In this document: piece by piece, positions 1 to 13,134 of the stretch
Position numbering within the stretch: position 1 is the stretch's first letter
How the letters are laid out: each line of letters begins with the position of its first letter
Origin: Chamaecrista fasciculata
Taxonomy: Eukaryota; Streptophyta; Magnoliopsida; Fabales; Fabaceae
DNA: 64,000 nucleotides
Direction: 5' to 3'
Assembly: GCA_003254925.1 (NCBI GenBank)
Contig: QANZ01017969.1
Coordinates: 1 to 64,000, forward strand
Position numbers and translations under genes: made by a program
The notes under the pieces: model-generated
What the model was told of the DNA's origin: nothing
Database searches by the model: none
What the model saw: the letters and a program-made list of their open reading frames with translations, nothing else

Positions 1-41
1 ATTAGGATTGGATTTGGATTTGAGGGATGCCAAACAGACCC
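1..41. mobile_element. Truncated Tourist-like MITE end
   Basis: The first 41 bases end in CCAAACAGACCC followed by TAA. This matches the inverse of the GGGTCTGTTTGG terminus and 3-bp TAA target site of plant PIF/Harbinger-type MITEs. The other end lies outside the window, so the assignment rests on one terminus only. Confidence 0.35.
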
Positions 42-44
42 TAA

Positions 45-2097
45 GAATTCTATCATCATTTTTTATATTTTAAGAGATTTTTTCTTTTATGTATTTTAAC
101 TTTGTGTGTGTATATATAAATGAGATGAATAAATGGTTATAAACATTTAATAAATTGCACGAGGATGCATGATAATAATAGAGTTTTGTTGTCTTTTTCT
201 GAGCTATGTACTGTTTTGGAAGACTTTTTAAGGTTGAGATGCACAGTGAACACCATTTTCATGGTGGCCTGCAAAGTGCAGACACCTGATGCATGCCATT
301 TATATATACATTATATTAATTAATTAATTAATCAATTGGTGCATGTCAACATCCACATGTCCAAATATCTATCACCAAAATTAATGATAAATTTCAATTT
401 CTATAATTCTCCTCTATGTGTCGTACAATAATTCTATGTCGTACAATTAATCATGAAAAATATATTCCCTCTAAAAAAACATGAAAAATATTACAGGAAA
501 ATGAAATTTTAAAGAGTTTTAATTTCTTTTGTTGAATTATATTTTAAGATTGATATAATTAATTAGGGCATGTTTGGAAAATTATCCCGTTTCATCTCAT
601 TTCATTTAATAAAATTAGATGAACTGACGGATTGGTATTTTGATGATTTGTGTGAAAATGATGTTAAATAGAGTATGAAATTATATAAATGGATATGTAA
701 TGATTGTGGTTGGTTGAAATAGGTTGATGAATTTTTTTTAAAATTATATAGGGGTAGAAATGGTAAAAAATAATAAAATGAAATGATAGGTGTTTGATTG
801 TGCTTTGAATAGAACCATATGGAAATGAGATGATCTTGGAATTTGTGCTAATGATAAATTTTGGGATGATGATTTTAGGTCCATCCCAAATGAGATGATG
901 GGACTAAAATGCAAATAACATGGAAATTATTGTAAACATACATTTTGGTTCGTAACCTTGTATCGATCCAATGAATCAGTCCTTAAAATGTGTAAATTAT
1001 AAATCGGGTCCCGTAGACAATCGCAATCATCAATAATCAGATCTACTTCTGAAATTCAATGACCAAAAAATAACAAAAAATAGTTTGCGGACCAAAATGC
1101 AACTAATCTCGTACTTTGAAAAAAAACAAAAATAGTTTTAGGATCCAAACGAAACAGATCCCATAGTTTGAGGACCAAAATACCAGCAATGCCAACAAAA
1201 TGGAAGATAATAAATTATTTTGATTTTTTTTAATTTTTCACAAAAATGTAGTAAGATTGTACCATAAAAAAATGTAGGGATTGAATTGTATATTTTACTC
1301 ACAAAAATATAGGAAGGTTGAAATCGGATGATTTTGGACGTGAAAATAGAACAAAAAATAGTTTGAGGACCAAAATGAAACTATTTGCATAATTTGAGGA
1401 AAAAAAGATACCAAAAACAACTTTATGAGCCAAAGAAACTGAGCCCATAGTTTGAGGACCAAAATGCCTACAAAAGTGAAGATAATTAATTCTTTTTAAA
1501 ATGTAGTAACAAGAATAGAAGAAGATTGTACCTAAAAAAAACAATTAAGGATTCTATTGTATATTTTACTCAAACAAATAGAGGAATATTGAGACTAAAA
1601 AAATAACATTGCAAATGAACAAAAAAATTTTTTGTTTAATTAAATTAATATAAATTATATATATATGTGTGTGTGTGTGAGAGAGNACTATTTTGCCTAA
1701 TAATTTTTATTTTTTATTTTTTATTAGAGTATAGGTAATTATAGGTGTATGAATAAGAGTACGTTAATAATTGTAAGAGAATAAAATGATATTACAAGTG
1801 AAATGATAATATCTTTTATTCAGACAAACAATCATTTGCACTGCAATTTTAGAATGAAAGGGTGCCCAAATGATATTTGGGATGATTTCCCAAACAAGTC
1901 GACGTTTGCATCATCCAGCTTATCTCTCACCTCCTCTCCTTTGAGAGAGAGAGAGATTAGTGATATAGTCATGACTCTAGATGTTTGTTTTGACGAAGTC
2001 GCATTTTATTTATGCAAAGAAAGATTTGTGATATACTAAGAATTAGTCGTCTCACTTGTTAGACGATCGCCTAATTGTCCCTGTACTCTTCAACGAT
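45..2097. other. Gene-less AT-rich stretch with degenerate repeats
   Basis: No credible reading frame is present. Around 1075-1470 the phrase ATAGTTTGAGGACCAAAAT recurs about four times. The segment near 1150-1270 resembles that near 1430-1530, which suggests a decayed, internally duplicated element. A GT/GA microsatellite lies at about 1664-1685, followed by an ambiguous base at 1686. The stretch around 565-930 (GGGCATGTTTGGAAAA...) looks like another decayed MITE, but its ends cannot be fixed. Confidence 0.5.
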
Positions 2098-2342
2098 TAT
2101 GATATCAAGTGTGATCATATTTTGAGATTTCAGGGATTCATCTTTCCAAGAATCTCAAAGACACTCTCCCACCTATACCGATGATCAACTTTTTCTAGAA
2201 TCTTTCTTTATAAATATTCTTTAAAAAATGTTAAATCAAGTTAAGTACTCTTTTCATCATGATATCAAGTGTGATCATATTTCGAGATTTGAGAGATTCA
2301 TCTCTCCAAGAATCTCAAAGACACCCTTCCACCTATACCAAT
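2098..2342. repeat. Direct duplication, about 85-bp unit
   Basis: The segment starting ATGATATCAAGTGTGATCAT at about 2098 is repeated at about 2258 with roughly 90% identity over about 85 bases, at a spacing of 160 bp. Both copies end with CCACCTATACC. No coding potential is evident. Confidence 0.75.
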
Positions 2343-2353
2343 TATTCTTTTAA

Positions 2354-2692
2354 GAGTAAACTATCAAATTGGTCCCTGGATTATTGGCTCGCTGACAGGT
2401 TGGTCCCTGAATTTAGAAAATTGACAAATAGGTCCCCGAATTTTTCTAACGAGTCAAATAGGTCCCCGAATTTTTCTAACATTAGTCAAATAGGTCCCCG
2501 AATTTTTTTAACATTAGTCAAATAGGTCCCCGAATAACATGCACATAAGGACCTATTTGACAAATGTTAGAAAAATTCGGGGACCTATTTGACTCGTTAG
2601 AAAAATTCGGGAACCTATTTGTCAATTTCCTAAATTCAGGGACCAATCTGTCAGCGAGTCAATAATCCAGGGATCAATTTAGTAGTTTACTC
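2354..2692. mobile_element. Palindromic MITE, GAGTAAACT family
   Basis: This 339-bp near-perfect palindrome starts GAGTAAACTATCAAATTGG and ends with the complement, GTTTACTC. The left arm carries three tandem copies of a unit of about 27 bp beginning CAAATAGGTCCCCGAA. No clean target duplication is visible. The same termini occur at 4827-6665, 16305-16555 and 17953-18219. Confidence 0.75.
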
Positions 2693-3013
2693 GTTTCCTT
2701 CACTAATTTTAGCATTAGACTGTTTTAACAAATAACTCTTAGCCCCCTCTTGCGATGAAGATAAAATCCTTAACCTATTTTAATTCATTAAAAATGTATG
2801 TATAATTATCAAAAAGAAATTTTATTTTGATCAATATCTCCCTAATTATAATCATAGTTTGAGAAGTAAAAATTGATAAAAGAACTATAGTAATTAAAAC
2901 TATAACTTTTTTAAAAATCTATTTTAAGTTATTATTTTCTTGCACATTTTAGTGCGTTGTGTATGTTGTGATCTCATACCCGCCATCTTATATACTATGG
3001 TATCTTAGATGTC

Positions 3014-3680
3014 TGGTGTTTGGTAACGCCATGATGTCGTTATACGTCGACATCCAAGATAATACCCTGTCATCAGATGACAACAAAAAGGGTGTGATTT
3101 GATGTCGACACAAAAACTGTTATCTCAGATGACAGGGTTTGCAATGACATTTTTCAATCAAAGTTCCAAATTTACCCTTTTGGTTTATTTGTTTTTTAAT
3201 AAAACTTACTATATATGTGGTTCTTAAATTTATAACTAGTAAACTAATTTATTAATGAATAATCAAAATATATGACTCATTTATCAAATTATTTCAATTG
3301 TTAATAATTTAGTCATTGGGTTAAATTTAGGGACCAAAAAGAAATTTAATATAATTTAGGGATAAAAAAGTTTCAATAAGTATAAATTTAGGGATCAAAA
3401 AATATAAAATCAGTTCAAATTTAATGACTAAATCATATTTATTTTGAAAATTTTAATATATGTTTTTAAGATGTTAATAAGGGTAACTAAACATGGAAAT
3501 TTAAAGAAGATTAATGTTATTTACAAGAGAATACCAAACATATACATCTTATATCTCTGACATCTACTATTGTCATACCAAACATTGATATTATAAATAT
3601 CAGATATCTTATACTATGGTATCACATACCACGACATCAGAGATACTACGACATCTGAAATAACAGCGTACCAAACACAC
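3014..3680. mobile_element. Non-autonomous element with GTGTTTGGTA termini
   Basis: The left end GGTGTTTGGTAACGC is mirrored on the right by GCGTACCAAACACAC. Subterminal GATGTC/GACATC motifs recur on both sides. The interior is AT-rich and non-coding. The target duplication is not resolved, so the superfamily is unknown. Confidence 0.5.
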
Positions 3681-4021
3681 TCTAATATGGATGACCAAAA
3701 AATTTCTTGCACATTTTAGTATGGATGACCAAAACATTCATACTTTTTGGGTATTCTAAGTTTTTATCCTATAATTCTAAGTCTGAGAATATTTGTAATC
3801 GTAAAATTTATAGAATTATATATAAAAGTAAAAAGATAAAAAAAGATATCACCCATACTCTTTTTGTAATTGTAAAATTTATTTTTATATATGAAAACAT
3901 AATATTTTAAAACTTTATGTGTTAAAAAATATAAAAACAATTTAATAATGCATTCATATTTATGATTTACTCTATTTTTTTAATGGTTATAGATAAAAAA
4001 AATTGATAAAAATAAATTTTA

Positions 4022-4420
4022 GGGTAAATTACACTTTGGTACCCTGTGGTTTGACCCTATTTCACTTTGGTACCCTGTGGTTTGAAACTTGACACTTTGG
4101 TACCCTGTGGTATTCTCCTTTAATACTTTGGTACCCTTTGGAGCTATTTTGTAATTTTAACCATAATAAATTTTGCAAAAATTACATATTGACCCCTAAA
4201 TTTTTTTAAAGTTTTCATTTTAGTCCCTAGATAATATGTATCTAGGGACCTATTTGTAATTTTTTAAAAACTTTTTGGGGTCAATATGTAATTTTTGCAA
4301 AATTTATCATGGTTAAAATTACAAAATAACTCCAAAGGGTACCAAAGTGTTAATGGAGAATACCACAGGGTACCAAAGTATCAAGTTTCAAACCACAGGG
4401 TACCAAAGTGTAATTTACCC
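4022..4420. mobile_element. Palindromic MITE, GGGTAAATT family, with 9-bp TSD
   Basis: The arms run almost to the centre of this 399-bp foldback element. It begins GGGTAAATTACACTTTGG and ends with the reverse complement. Each arm repeats ACTTTGGTACCCTGTGGT several times. It is flanked by a perfect 9-bp direct repeat, TAAATTTTA, at 4013-4021 and 4421-4429. Nine-bp duplications are characteristic of Mutator-type transposases, so it is probably a MULE-mobilised MITE. Sister copies lie at 10645 and 29478. Confidence 0.85.
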
Positions 4421-4826
4421 TAAATTTTATATTAAAATAAAATAATTTATTTTAAAATTTCTCCGAATAGAGAGATTTGACTATTGATCGAGTCTGAAGA
4501 TGAGATTGATTTTATTTTCATAGTCCTCTATATTTAAATGGTTAATATTAAATTATTAATTGGCAAAACACCCTTTCGTGCCCCTAACATTTGCAGTGAT
4601 TTTCAGTTATGCCCCTAACATTTCATTTTGTTCAGGCGTGTCCTCAATGTGAAACTAACGTTTCAATTATGCCCCCAATTTTGACTCAATGTCCATGTGG
4701 CAATTTTTTTTACTTATGTGTTATTTTTTTGGTCCGACTTGAATACGTGGCATGATGACTGGACATTCCTATTTTTTTTCCCACCGTGGCATGATGACTA
4801 GATTTACATTTTTTAACATAAAAGTT

Positions 4827-6665
4827 GAGTAAACTAGCAAATCCTCAATATAATTATTAAGTGTCTCAAAACTCTTCCAAACATTTCAATTTAGTCCTTA
4901 AAAGTATTAAAAACCCTAAAACCTAAAAAATGTGTCACATGTGTAATTAACGCCACCTCAGCATAATTTTTTTTTTAAAAAGAAAACCTCTATATTTTCG
5001 TCACCGGGCAAATTAGTCTTTGACCCATTTTTATTCCATTACTCTCAATTCCCCCTCTTTTTCATCATCTTCATTCATTTTAGTCCCAAATCATCAAAAT
5101 AAAATTGTAAAATGTCTCTAAACTATTTCAAACATTCCACTTTAGTCCTTAATATATGAATCTTTCAGGGACTAAATTGATACGCAATGACTAAATTAAA
5201 ATAAAAAAATATTAAAAACCTTGAACTCTAAACCTTAAACCCTAAACTTTAAACCCCAAACTCTAAAACCTAAACCCTAAATTGATTTAAAAAAAAACAA
5301 CTGATTTTCTAGAAACTAATTTTTTCATCTACATCTTCATCTTCATCTTCATCTTCAGCATCCTCATCTCTCTCACCGCCGTCCTCTTCCTCTTCCTCAT
5401 CCTCACTCTCTCTCTCCTCCTCTCCGATTCCTCATCCCATCTTCCCCTCTCTCTTCAAGATTTGAATCCTTCATCATCATTATCTTCCAACCCCAAATTA
5501 AACTTAAAATCGCTGATTGACGGAGGGACAAACAAATCAGAAATTTTGGAAAATGGTAGTTCAAATTCACGATTTTAGTTTCAGATTCACGAGAAAAATG
5601 GTAGTTTTAGAGTTCCAGATTCGGATTAAAGAAAAAATTAATCTTCATCTTCCTTTCTCTATAGTTTTCTCGAGAAAAATGATTGTCGGTCTGAAAAACG
5701 AAAACAAAAACGCGACGAAGCTTTCTCTGTAATTTCATACCCATTTTTTCTCGAGAAAAATGGGTATGAAATTTCATCCTCCATATATCGCGATGGAGCT
5801 GCAAAAACGAAAACGATCTGCAAACAAAAATCCATCCTCCATAAATCGATCTGAAACGAAAATGGAAACGAAGAAGAGGAGGAGGAATCAATGAAGATGA
5901 TGAATGAGTGAGTGAAGATGAATCGATGAAGATGAATGATGATGGACGAATCGAAGATGAAGATGATGAATCAGAAACCCAAACATTTAAGATGAAGATG
6001 AATGATTAAAAAAATTAAGTTATAGGGATTTATGGTTTAGAATCTAGGGTTTAGAGTTTAGGGTTTTAGGGTTTAGGGTTTTTAATAATTTTAAGGACTA
6101 AATTGGAATGTTTGGAAGAGTTTTGGGACACTTTACGATTTTATTTTGAGGATTTGGGACTAAAATGAATGAAGATGATGAAAAGAGGGGGAATTGAGAA
6201 TAATGGGATAAGAATGGGTGAGGGACCTAATTGCTCAAATTAGATTTTTTAGGGTTTAGGGTTTTAGGGTTTTTAATATTTTTAAGGACTAAATTGGAAT
6301 GTTTGGAAGAGTTTTCGGACACTTTACGATTTTATTTTTAGGATTTGGTACTAAAATGAATGAAGATGATGAAAAGAGGGGGAATTGAGAATAATGGGAT
6401 AAGAATAGGTGAGGGACCTAATTGCTCAAATTAGATTTTTTAGGGTTTAGGGTTTTAGGGTTTAAAAGTTTAGAGTTTAGGGTTTAGGGTTTATAGTTTT
6501 AAGGTTTAGAGTTTAGGTTTTAGGGTTTTTAATACTTTTAAGGACTAAATTGAAATGTTTGAGAGAGTTTTGGGACACTTTACAATTTTATTTTTAGGAT
6601 TTGGGACTAAAATGAATGAAGATGATGAAAAATGTAAATCCAGGGACTGATTTGCTAGTTTACTC
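4827..6665. mobile_element. Inner palindrome nested in the large foldback
   Basis: Inside the outer arms a second pair of inverted termini appears: GAGTAAACTAGCAAATC at 4827 and its complement ending at 6665. These match the termini of the small elements at 2354, 16305 and 17953. Either a GAGTAAACT element inserted into the loop of an older foldback, or the larger element captured one. No separate target duplication is visible for the inner unit. Confidence 0.6.
6146..6660. repeat. Tandem repeat in right arm of foldback
   Basis: Three copies of a block starting GGATTTGGGACTAAAATGAA occur at about 6148, 6340 and 6595, at spacings of about 192 and 255 bp. Each includes GGGTTTAGGG-type telomere-like stretches. 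The left arm has fewer copies, so the arms differ in copy number. Confidence 0.65.
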
Positions 6666-6901
6666 AATTTTTATGTTCAAAAATGTAAATCCAGTCATAA
6701 TGCCACGGTGTAAAAAAAAATAGGAATGTCCAGTCATCGTGCCACGTATTCAAGTCAGACAAAAAAAATGACACATAAGTAAAAAAACAAATTGCCACAT
6801 GGGCATTGAGTCAAAATTGGGGGCATAATTGAAACGTTAGGGGCATAACTAAAAATCATGCAAACGTTAGGGGCACGAAAGAGTGTTTTACCTTATTAAT
6901 T

Positions 6902-7660
6902 AGATGATCAAGATTCTTATCTGAAATTATTTAAGGCGCTAATAATAAATTTTTTAGTGGTATTTAATTTCCTATTTACTCTTCTTCTTATACAATTATT
7001 TATCTAAATGATTCAAAAGTTTGATACGTGCATTTATATATAATAGATAACAATACAATATAGTTAATTGAGGTTGAGTTTAACAAAAGAGATTAATCCC
7101 TTGTAAAATAATAAAGATAAATCATAGAAAGGGTCATTGTGATTTAGTTCATTTGCATGATGGTACTTTATATTTCAAAAGTTTTCAAATGAGTATATAT
7201 AGGGGTGGAAATTTTGGTGGGTGTCCTCCATCCGTGAAAAAAAATACCTGATATCTGATGGATATTAAATATCGAATAAAGTTGGGTAGTAAAAATTAAA
7301 AAATTATCAAATATCAAGTGAAAACGGATATTATTTCAACTCAACATCTGTTTGAAATAAACAGAGAGTTAGAGTATGATATCAAGTATCCGATATTCTA
7401 TTAGTTAATGAATATTGAGTATCTGATATTGAATATATCTAATTATCGAAGTAGAATATCTTATGTTATATTCATTATTTTTTGTGGGTATTTTAGATAT
7501 TTTGGATACCCCATCGAATATTGCATATCGAATAAGATACAAATTATACGAATACTAATTTTTTATATGGATAAAGTACGAGTATTGGATGGGATAAGCA
7601 TATACAAATACAAATAATAATAAAATGACTCATACTCGTTGTCACCCCTAAATGAGTGAT
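6902..7660. other. Gene-less AT-rich stretch
   Basis: No gene is visible. Between about 7240 and 7615 there are repeated short ATATC/GATAT motifs (AATATCGAAT, GATATTGAAT), which look like a decayed low-complexity element. Confidence 0.4.
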
Positions 7661-8860
7661 ATGAGGTTTAATCATTAGCATATTAGGACCTTGTGGTTCA
7701 CTTTTGTAAAAAATTGATGGTTGATGGCATGTTAGACACATGTGGGAGCTAAAAATCTCATTTTAATCCTTAATATTTGCCCTTTTATCATTTTGGTCCC
7801 TGATATTTTTTTCCATTTTAATCCTTAATATTTCTCAAAAGTTCTATCATCATTCCTTGAGTATATTCCATATCCAAAATACCAATTTTTAAAAAATTAT
7901 CATCTCATTAATTCATTAATTTTTCTCCCTCCTCTCTCTCCCTCTCTCACTCTTTCCCTCTTTTATTTTAGTCCCTAAAAATGTTGATATTTTATGATGA
8001 GAATATATATTATTCAATCAGCAAAGATAGCCATTATATATGAGGCTACATAAACTGAAAATATCTAAAAAATTTCCATTATCCTAAAAATTAACCTTAT
8101 ATCTAAGAGGCAATATATCAAACAGATTATGAGTATAACATAAAATATAATTCAAATAAAATTTGTAAAAAAGTGGAGAAAAAAAATATAACAAAATATG
8201 TTGAACAAAAACAACTAATTAATTTTAAATCATATTTTTAGCAAAAAGTTCTCTCTCTCTATCTCTATCTTAAAGAGAGTAGAGAGAGGAGGAGAGAGAG
8301 AGAGAGAATGTCCTCATATTAAAATGAGAAACAAATGCCTAATAATGACCAAAATGGTGAAGAGAAAAAGTAAGAGAGAGATGAGAGAAATCATTGATAA
8401 ATTAATGACGCAATTTCCTTTTTAAAAATGAAACTTTGGGTAGAATTGTGTCTCATTAAAAATTGCAATCTCATTATGATCTCAGTCATTTCTGATCCTA
8501 TATGCGATATGACAAGATGAACCTTATAAGATCTCGACCTTACATGATCTTACGATCTAAGATCTCGATCTTGATTACCCTGAATAAGATTTTAACGTTG
8601 GTCAACTAAGGATGGTTGACACAACCGTGATTAAAGGCATGGGATTCACTAAATTTGCAGACGGTCATATAAAGCTTTGCAAAAGTGAAAATATTCAAAT
8701 GAAAAAAATATCAAGGACCAAAAATGAAATGTAGAAAAAGTATTAAAGAACAAAATAAAATTTTTAACTCACCTACATGCATCGCACATACCATCTGCTA
8801 CTAATATTTTTTACAGAAGTATACCACATGGCTTCGATGTACTAAAATATTTGAATTACA
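7661..8860. mobile_element. Diverged inverted-repeat element
   Basis: The left arm at about 7661-7850 (TTTGTAAAAAATTGATGG, then CATTTTGGTCCCTGATATT) matches the complement of the right arm at about 8690-8860, with many substitutions and small gaps. The middle is AT-rich with a GA microsatellite near 8270-8310. Ends and target site are not resolved. It is probably an old foldback transposon. Confidence 0.5.
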
Positions 8861-10644
8861 TGATATATATATATATATATATTATTGTGCAAATGAGTCA
8901 AATTATTGGAATTTGGATTTTGGAACCCTTTCTATAATTTATCAAATAATAAATTTATATTTGAAACATTTTTAAGAGATATATTCACATTCATTGTTTT
9001 ACAATATCTTGTGCAAAATTGCATAGTTATGTAAAAAAGATTAAATAATAAAAGATTCAAAGAATTTTCTCCAATATATCTATATAAATATATATGAGAG
9101 TCAAATTTGATTTAGCATAGTGGATAAATGGGAATCGTTAAAAATGAAGCATGCTGCCAAAATTAATAGGTAGGATGCAAGCATGTAATTCCAATGAATA
9201 ATGATAGTCATGAAGCTTTATTCACTTGTCAAGTATACAAGAAAGATAAATTGTCCTATGACAATGGGCTTGAAAGTAGAAGCTAAAGCTAATGCACTTA
9301 TTACTTATATTTGGTAAAAAGATACAGTGTTGGCCACCCTCTCTCCCTTTCTCTTTTTGCACCATATATAGGCCAGTAAATTAACTTTATCCATAAATTT
9401 ACTTTGTCCACTTCTAATTATACATAATGCATTTGAGGCTTAAAATTTTTAGCACTATCTTTACTTTAATTAAAAAAATATTAGAGATTAAGTTGGACAA
9501 ATAATTAGTTGGAATAATAAGTACTCTATATTCTATAGACAAAAATCTTGTATATAAAAAATAGAAAAATATTTATTAGTTTCTAGGGATGACTCTCGAA
9601 TAAAAAAGTTAATTATAAAATAAAAGAGAAAGCCTAGAAAGGTCTAGGAGCGAGTTGTATTAGGTTTTGATATGAACATGGTTACTATAGTGACAAGTGA
9701 TACATCGTGATTTAAGAAATTTATTCCTTAAACTAGCTATTGTAATTTGTCCACGGGCGAGTTTGGTGATGGATGATAAGTCATATCTATATCTGAAATA
9801 CCATATACTAATTATATATATATATATATGTATGTATGTATAGCTAGGTACATAAATACTATAACTTTCTTATATTATATTATCTCATATCATAATATAC
9901 AAAAATAATATTATATATATTGTTGGAGATATCAAAAATTCATATTGAAAAAATAAGATAAAGTTGAAGGGTATATATATAATATTGGAGAATGCTATAA
10001 ATCATCTTAAGTATTTTTGACAAATGATATCCTCCACATTTATACTCATATACAACTCCAATACTAAAAAAAAAAAATAACATAGGGCCTTTGAGGTTCA
10101 AAAAAGAGCACAATAAGAAGAAAAAAAGTTTATGCCTTTGAGGCTTAAAAAATAATAATACAAACTTAGGATCATGATACAGGTCACAATTAAGCTAAGT
10201 TCATGTTTGAGAAAAAAGATAAAGTTAAAGATATATAATATATATGTGAGAATATTATAATAAATTACCTTATACATTTTGAATAAATGACATCCTTCTA
10301 CATTCATAATCATACACAAGCCTACTCAATCGATCAAACTTGAACTAAGACTATCAAGTTCATATAGGGATTACACGAGATATATGTTTTTTCTTTGTTA
10401 AATTGCATTTTTATACTTCATTACTTTAAAACTAATACTCTACTTTGTTGATATTTGATATGTTATTAAAAAATTAATTTACTTTTGTCAATATAAATTT
10501 GTTTACACAATATTATATACACTTTTTAAAAACACTTAATAAAATAAAAGCATATAGTCTCATCCGATCCCAACACTAATCTATCAAGTTTAATTGTCAT
10601 ACCAAGATTAAAATGAAACAAAAATTAAACATCAATAAAATAAA
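8861..10644. other. Gene-less stretch with AT microsatellites and a direct duplication
   Basis: TA microsatellites lie at about 8862-8881 and 9815-9830. A segment of about 105 bp at 9957-10070 (AAAGTTGAAGGGTATATATA...) is repeated with divergence at about 10213-10325. The 9-bp TSD of the next element is at 10636-10644. No gene is visible. Confidence 0.5.
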
Positions 10645-11110
10645 GGGTAAATTCCACTTTAGTACCCTGTCCTATTGACCGGTTCCACTTTGGTACTCTG
10701 TTATTTCAAAAGTGACACTTTGATACCCACTTTGATACCCAATTTCATTTTCCCGTTAGATTTTGATGGTGAAAGTCACGTGAAGCACAGGAGAGACCCA
10801 AAAATGTTAAACCAGACATTCTCCTCTCACAAATTGTGATTCACACAGCCAAAATTGCGAGTCATAGTGTTATGGGATGATTGTATTTTGGCTGTGAATC
10901 GCGATTTGTGAGAGGCGAATGACTGGTTTGGTGTTTTCGGGTCCCTCGTGCCCTCACGTGACTTTCACCGTCAAAATCTAACGGAAAAATGAAATTAGGT
11001 ACCAAAGTGGTAACGATTTAATGAACAGGGTACCAAAGTGTCACTTTGAAAAAATATGGTACCAAAATGGAACCAATCAATAAGACAGGGTACTAAAGTG
11101 GAATTTACCC
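10645..11110. mobile_element. Palindromic MITE, GGGTAAATT family, with 9-bp TSD
   Basis: This 466-bp palindrome begins GGGTAAATTCCACTTTAG and ends GTGGAATTTACCC. Perfect 9-bp target duplications, TAAAATAAA, lie at 10636-10644 and 11111-11119. The central part, which includes TCACGTGACTTTCAC on the right, is not shared with the sister copies. This suggests that the ends are conserved and the interior is replaceable. Confidence 0.85.
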
Positions 11111-11119
11111 TAAAATAAA

Positions 11120-13134
11120 ACACTAGTTTTTGCCCATTATACATAAATGTAAAAGGAAAATAAAAAAAAAATCTGTAATTTAATCAAATCCAACTCGATC
11201 TTTTTGAGTTTTTATATTTAGAGCAAAACATTAATTTCAATTTTGATTGGTAGGACTCTAGAAGCCCTATATATAGGCTTAATTTGACATTGGCCTTTGA
11301 ATGTTTTGGTACATAACCTGTACCATATATGTTCATTGTCTCCACTTTACTACCCACTATAGCAACCCAACTTTCTTTATTTTATTCTTCTTCCTTTTCC
11401 TCTTTTCATAATCTTCAATGAGGTCACCATGTATATATATATATATATATGCTTTTTATTATTATTCTAGTTGGTTCAATTAGGATAAGCTCCACGGTCA
11501 TGACTCATACTCTTCTCATCATCTCATTATATTATCATCATGCATCTTCTTCTTCTTCATCTTCCCTCTGTATATTAATTAATTATTGATTTTCTTGCCC
11601 TCTCAAACAACTTCTCATATATATAAATTATGTATATATATATATATATATAGACAGAGAGAGAGTCCTACCCATGTTTCTCAAGAAACCAATTTCTTCA
11701 TTTTATAATAATGGGGTTGCAACATTTAAGTGAGCTAGCTACAGTTAATTTTCATTTGATCATATATGTGCTTTTAATATATTACCTTTGTTATTTTAAA
11801 AATATATAATAGTTTCTTTGAAACCTAAAAAAAAAAAATCAAAATAACTATGAATAATACTACTTTTTTATTGGGAATATAATAATTATTAAAAGTACGT
11901 CTTATGAAAATTTTATTTAGAATTAATAATTAAATTATTATTAAATCTCTCTATTTCTTCTATTTAGACAAATTTAAATGAAATATTTATATAATTTGAA
12001 TAGCAATTATTTATTGTATATTGCATTTAGGAAATATAACCCTACCCTCCACGCAATTCCGAGTTTATTATGAAGGTCATAATCCACTAACTATACATGT
12101 GGCCACAGTTGTTTTGATGTTTTAGTTAAAATGGTGGGTTTTGTCTGTTTAGTTTACTCTCATCTTTAGCCACTGATTAATGATGGACAGGTGTCAATAT
12201 ATTGGCCAAGAGATCACGGTTAAATAAATAGTGGATTCAATCACAATTTGTTAATGTACAAATCCATTCCTAAAATGAGAATACATATGTATATATATAT
12301 ATATACATATATTAATTATATATATTTGGTCATATTGTAGAATTGCCCTCATACATTTGCAAAAGATTTTATATTGTGGGACTAACAGTAAAATATTTTG
12401 CAAATATATGAGACCAAATCTGTAATAAAAAAATATGAAATCATTTCTTCACATGACCAAAAGATATGAGACCAAAAATGTACTTTGGCCTATAATTTTT
12501 TTTATAAGACCATAAAGTATTTTTTTTCCTATATGTTTTAAGGTCTATAAAAAAAATTGATATATACTTGTTCATGAAAATGAAGCTCTTCTAATGAAAG
12601 TATCTATTACAAGACTCAACCAGCATTCTACCAAAGGAGATTGGAGTGCCTAAGATAGTGTAGTTTATTCATCTAAGACTCTCTTGTTAATAAATTAGTT
12701 TTTGGCAATGATCGAACTCAACTTGTATTTGTGATAATTAATTAATACTTTAATTGAGAGTCCACATTTTACAATACTGTTTGTTTAACTATAAAAAGGA
12801 GAAAGGAGAGAAAGATATTAAAAGAGATGAGAAGAAATATGTACTGCTCAACTATTATACAACTCATATTATATAGCGAGCGTATGAGTTTAGTTAATTA
12901 TTCTTTATTCCTTAAGGTTGCAGTACTATTGTTTCATCAATGAAGACAAGCTTTTATTCATAAACACTAAATATATCTACACCTACTTTCTTCACCCTAG
13001 GATTTTTCATATTTGGTTAGCAATATCTCTTTTAAAATAATCTAATTCGAAGTATTTATATTTTATAAATGGAGAGGAAAACAAAATATTAAAACTAATA
13101 TAATCTCTCATTTATCTTTTTTTTTTTAATTTTT
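11120..13134. other. Gene-less stretch
   Basis: TA microsatellites lie at about 11431-11450, 11636-11652 and 12289-12305. The block near 12330-12500 has short inverted phrases (ATGAGACCAAA) typical of decayed MITEs. No coding region or RNA gene was recognised. Confidence 0.45.

Larger units (their letters stand above)
4562..6892. mobile_element. Large 2.3-kb foldback element with perfect 9-bp TSD
   Basis: The whole 2331-bp block is a palindrome. It starts GGCAAAACACCCTTTCGTGC and ends with the near-complement. A perfect 9-bp target duplication, TTATTAATT, lies at 4553-4561 and 6893-6901. The centre, near 5752, is a hairpin around CTCGAG with arms of about 20 bp on each side. The arms contain telomere-like AAACCCTAAA runs (about 5220-5282 and 6040-6090) and CTTCATCTT/GAAGATGAA tracts. 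No transposase is visible. The 9-bp TSD suggests Mutator-type mobilisation. A shorter relative lies at 28229-28908. Confidence 0.85.

Noticed and set aside
5607-5891. 94-codon frame on the minus strand
   Set aside because: It lies across the centre of the palindrome and reads its inverted arms. There is no protein signature.
5220-6090. AAACCCTAAA / TTTAGGGTTT runs suggesting a telomere
   Set aside because: They are irregular, short, occur in inverted orientation inside a foldback element and are flanked by ordinary sequence. They are interstitial.
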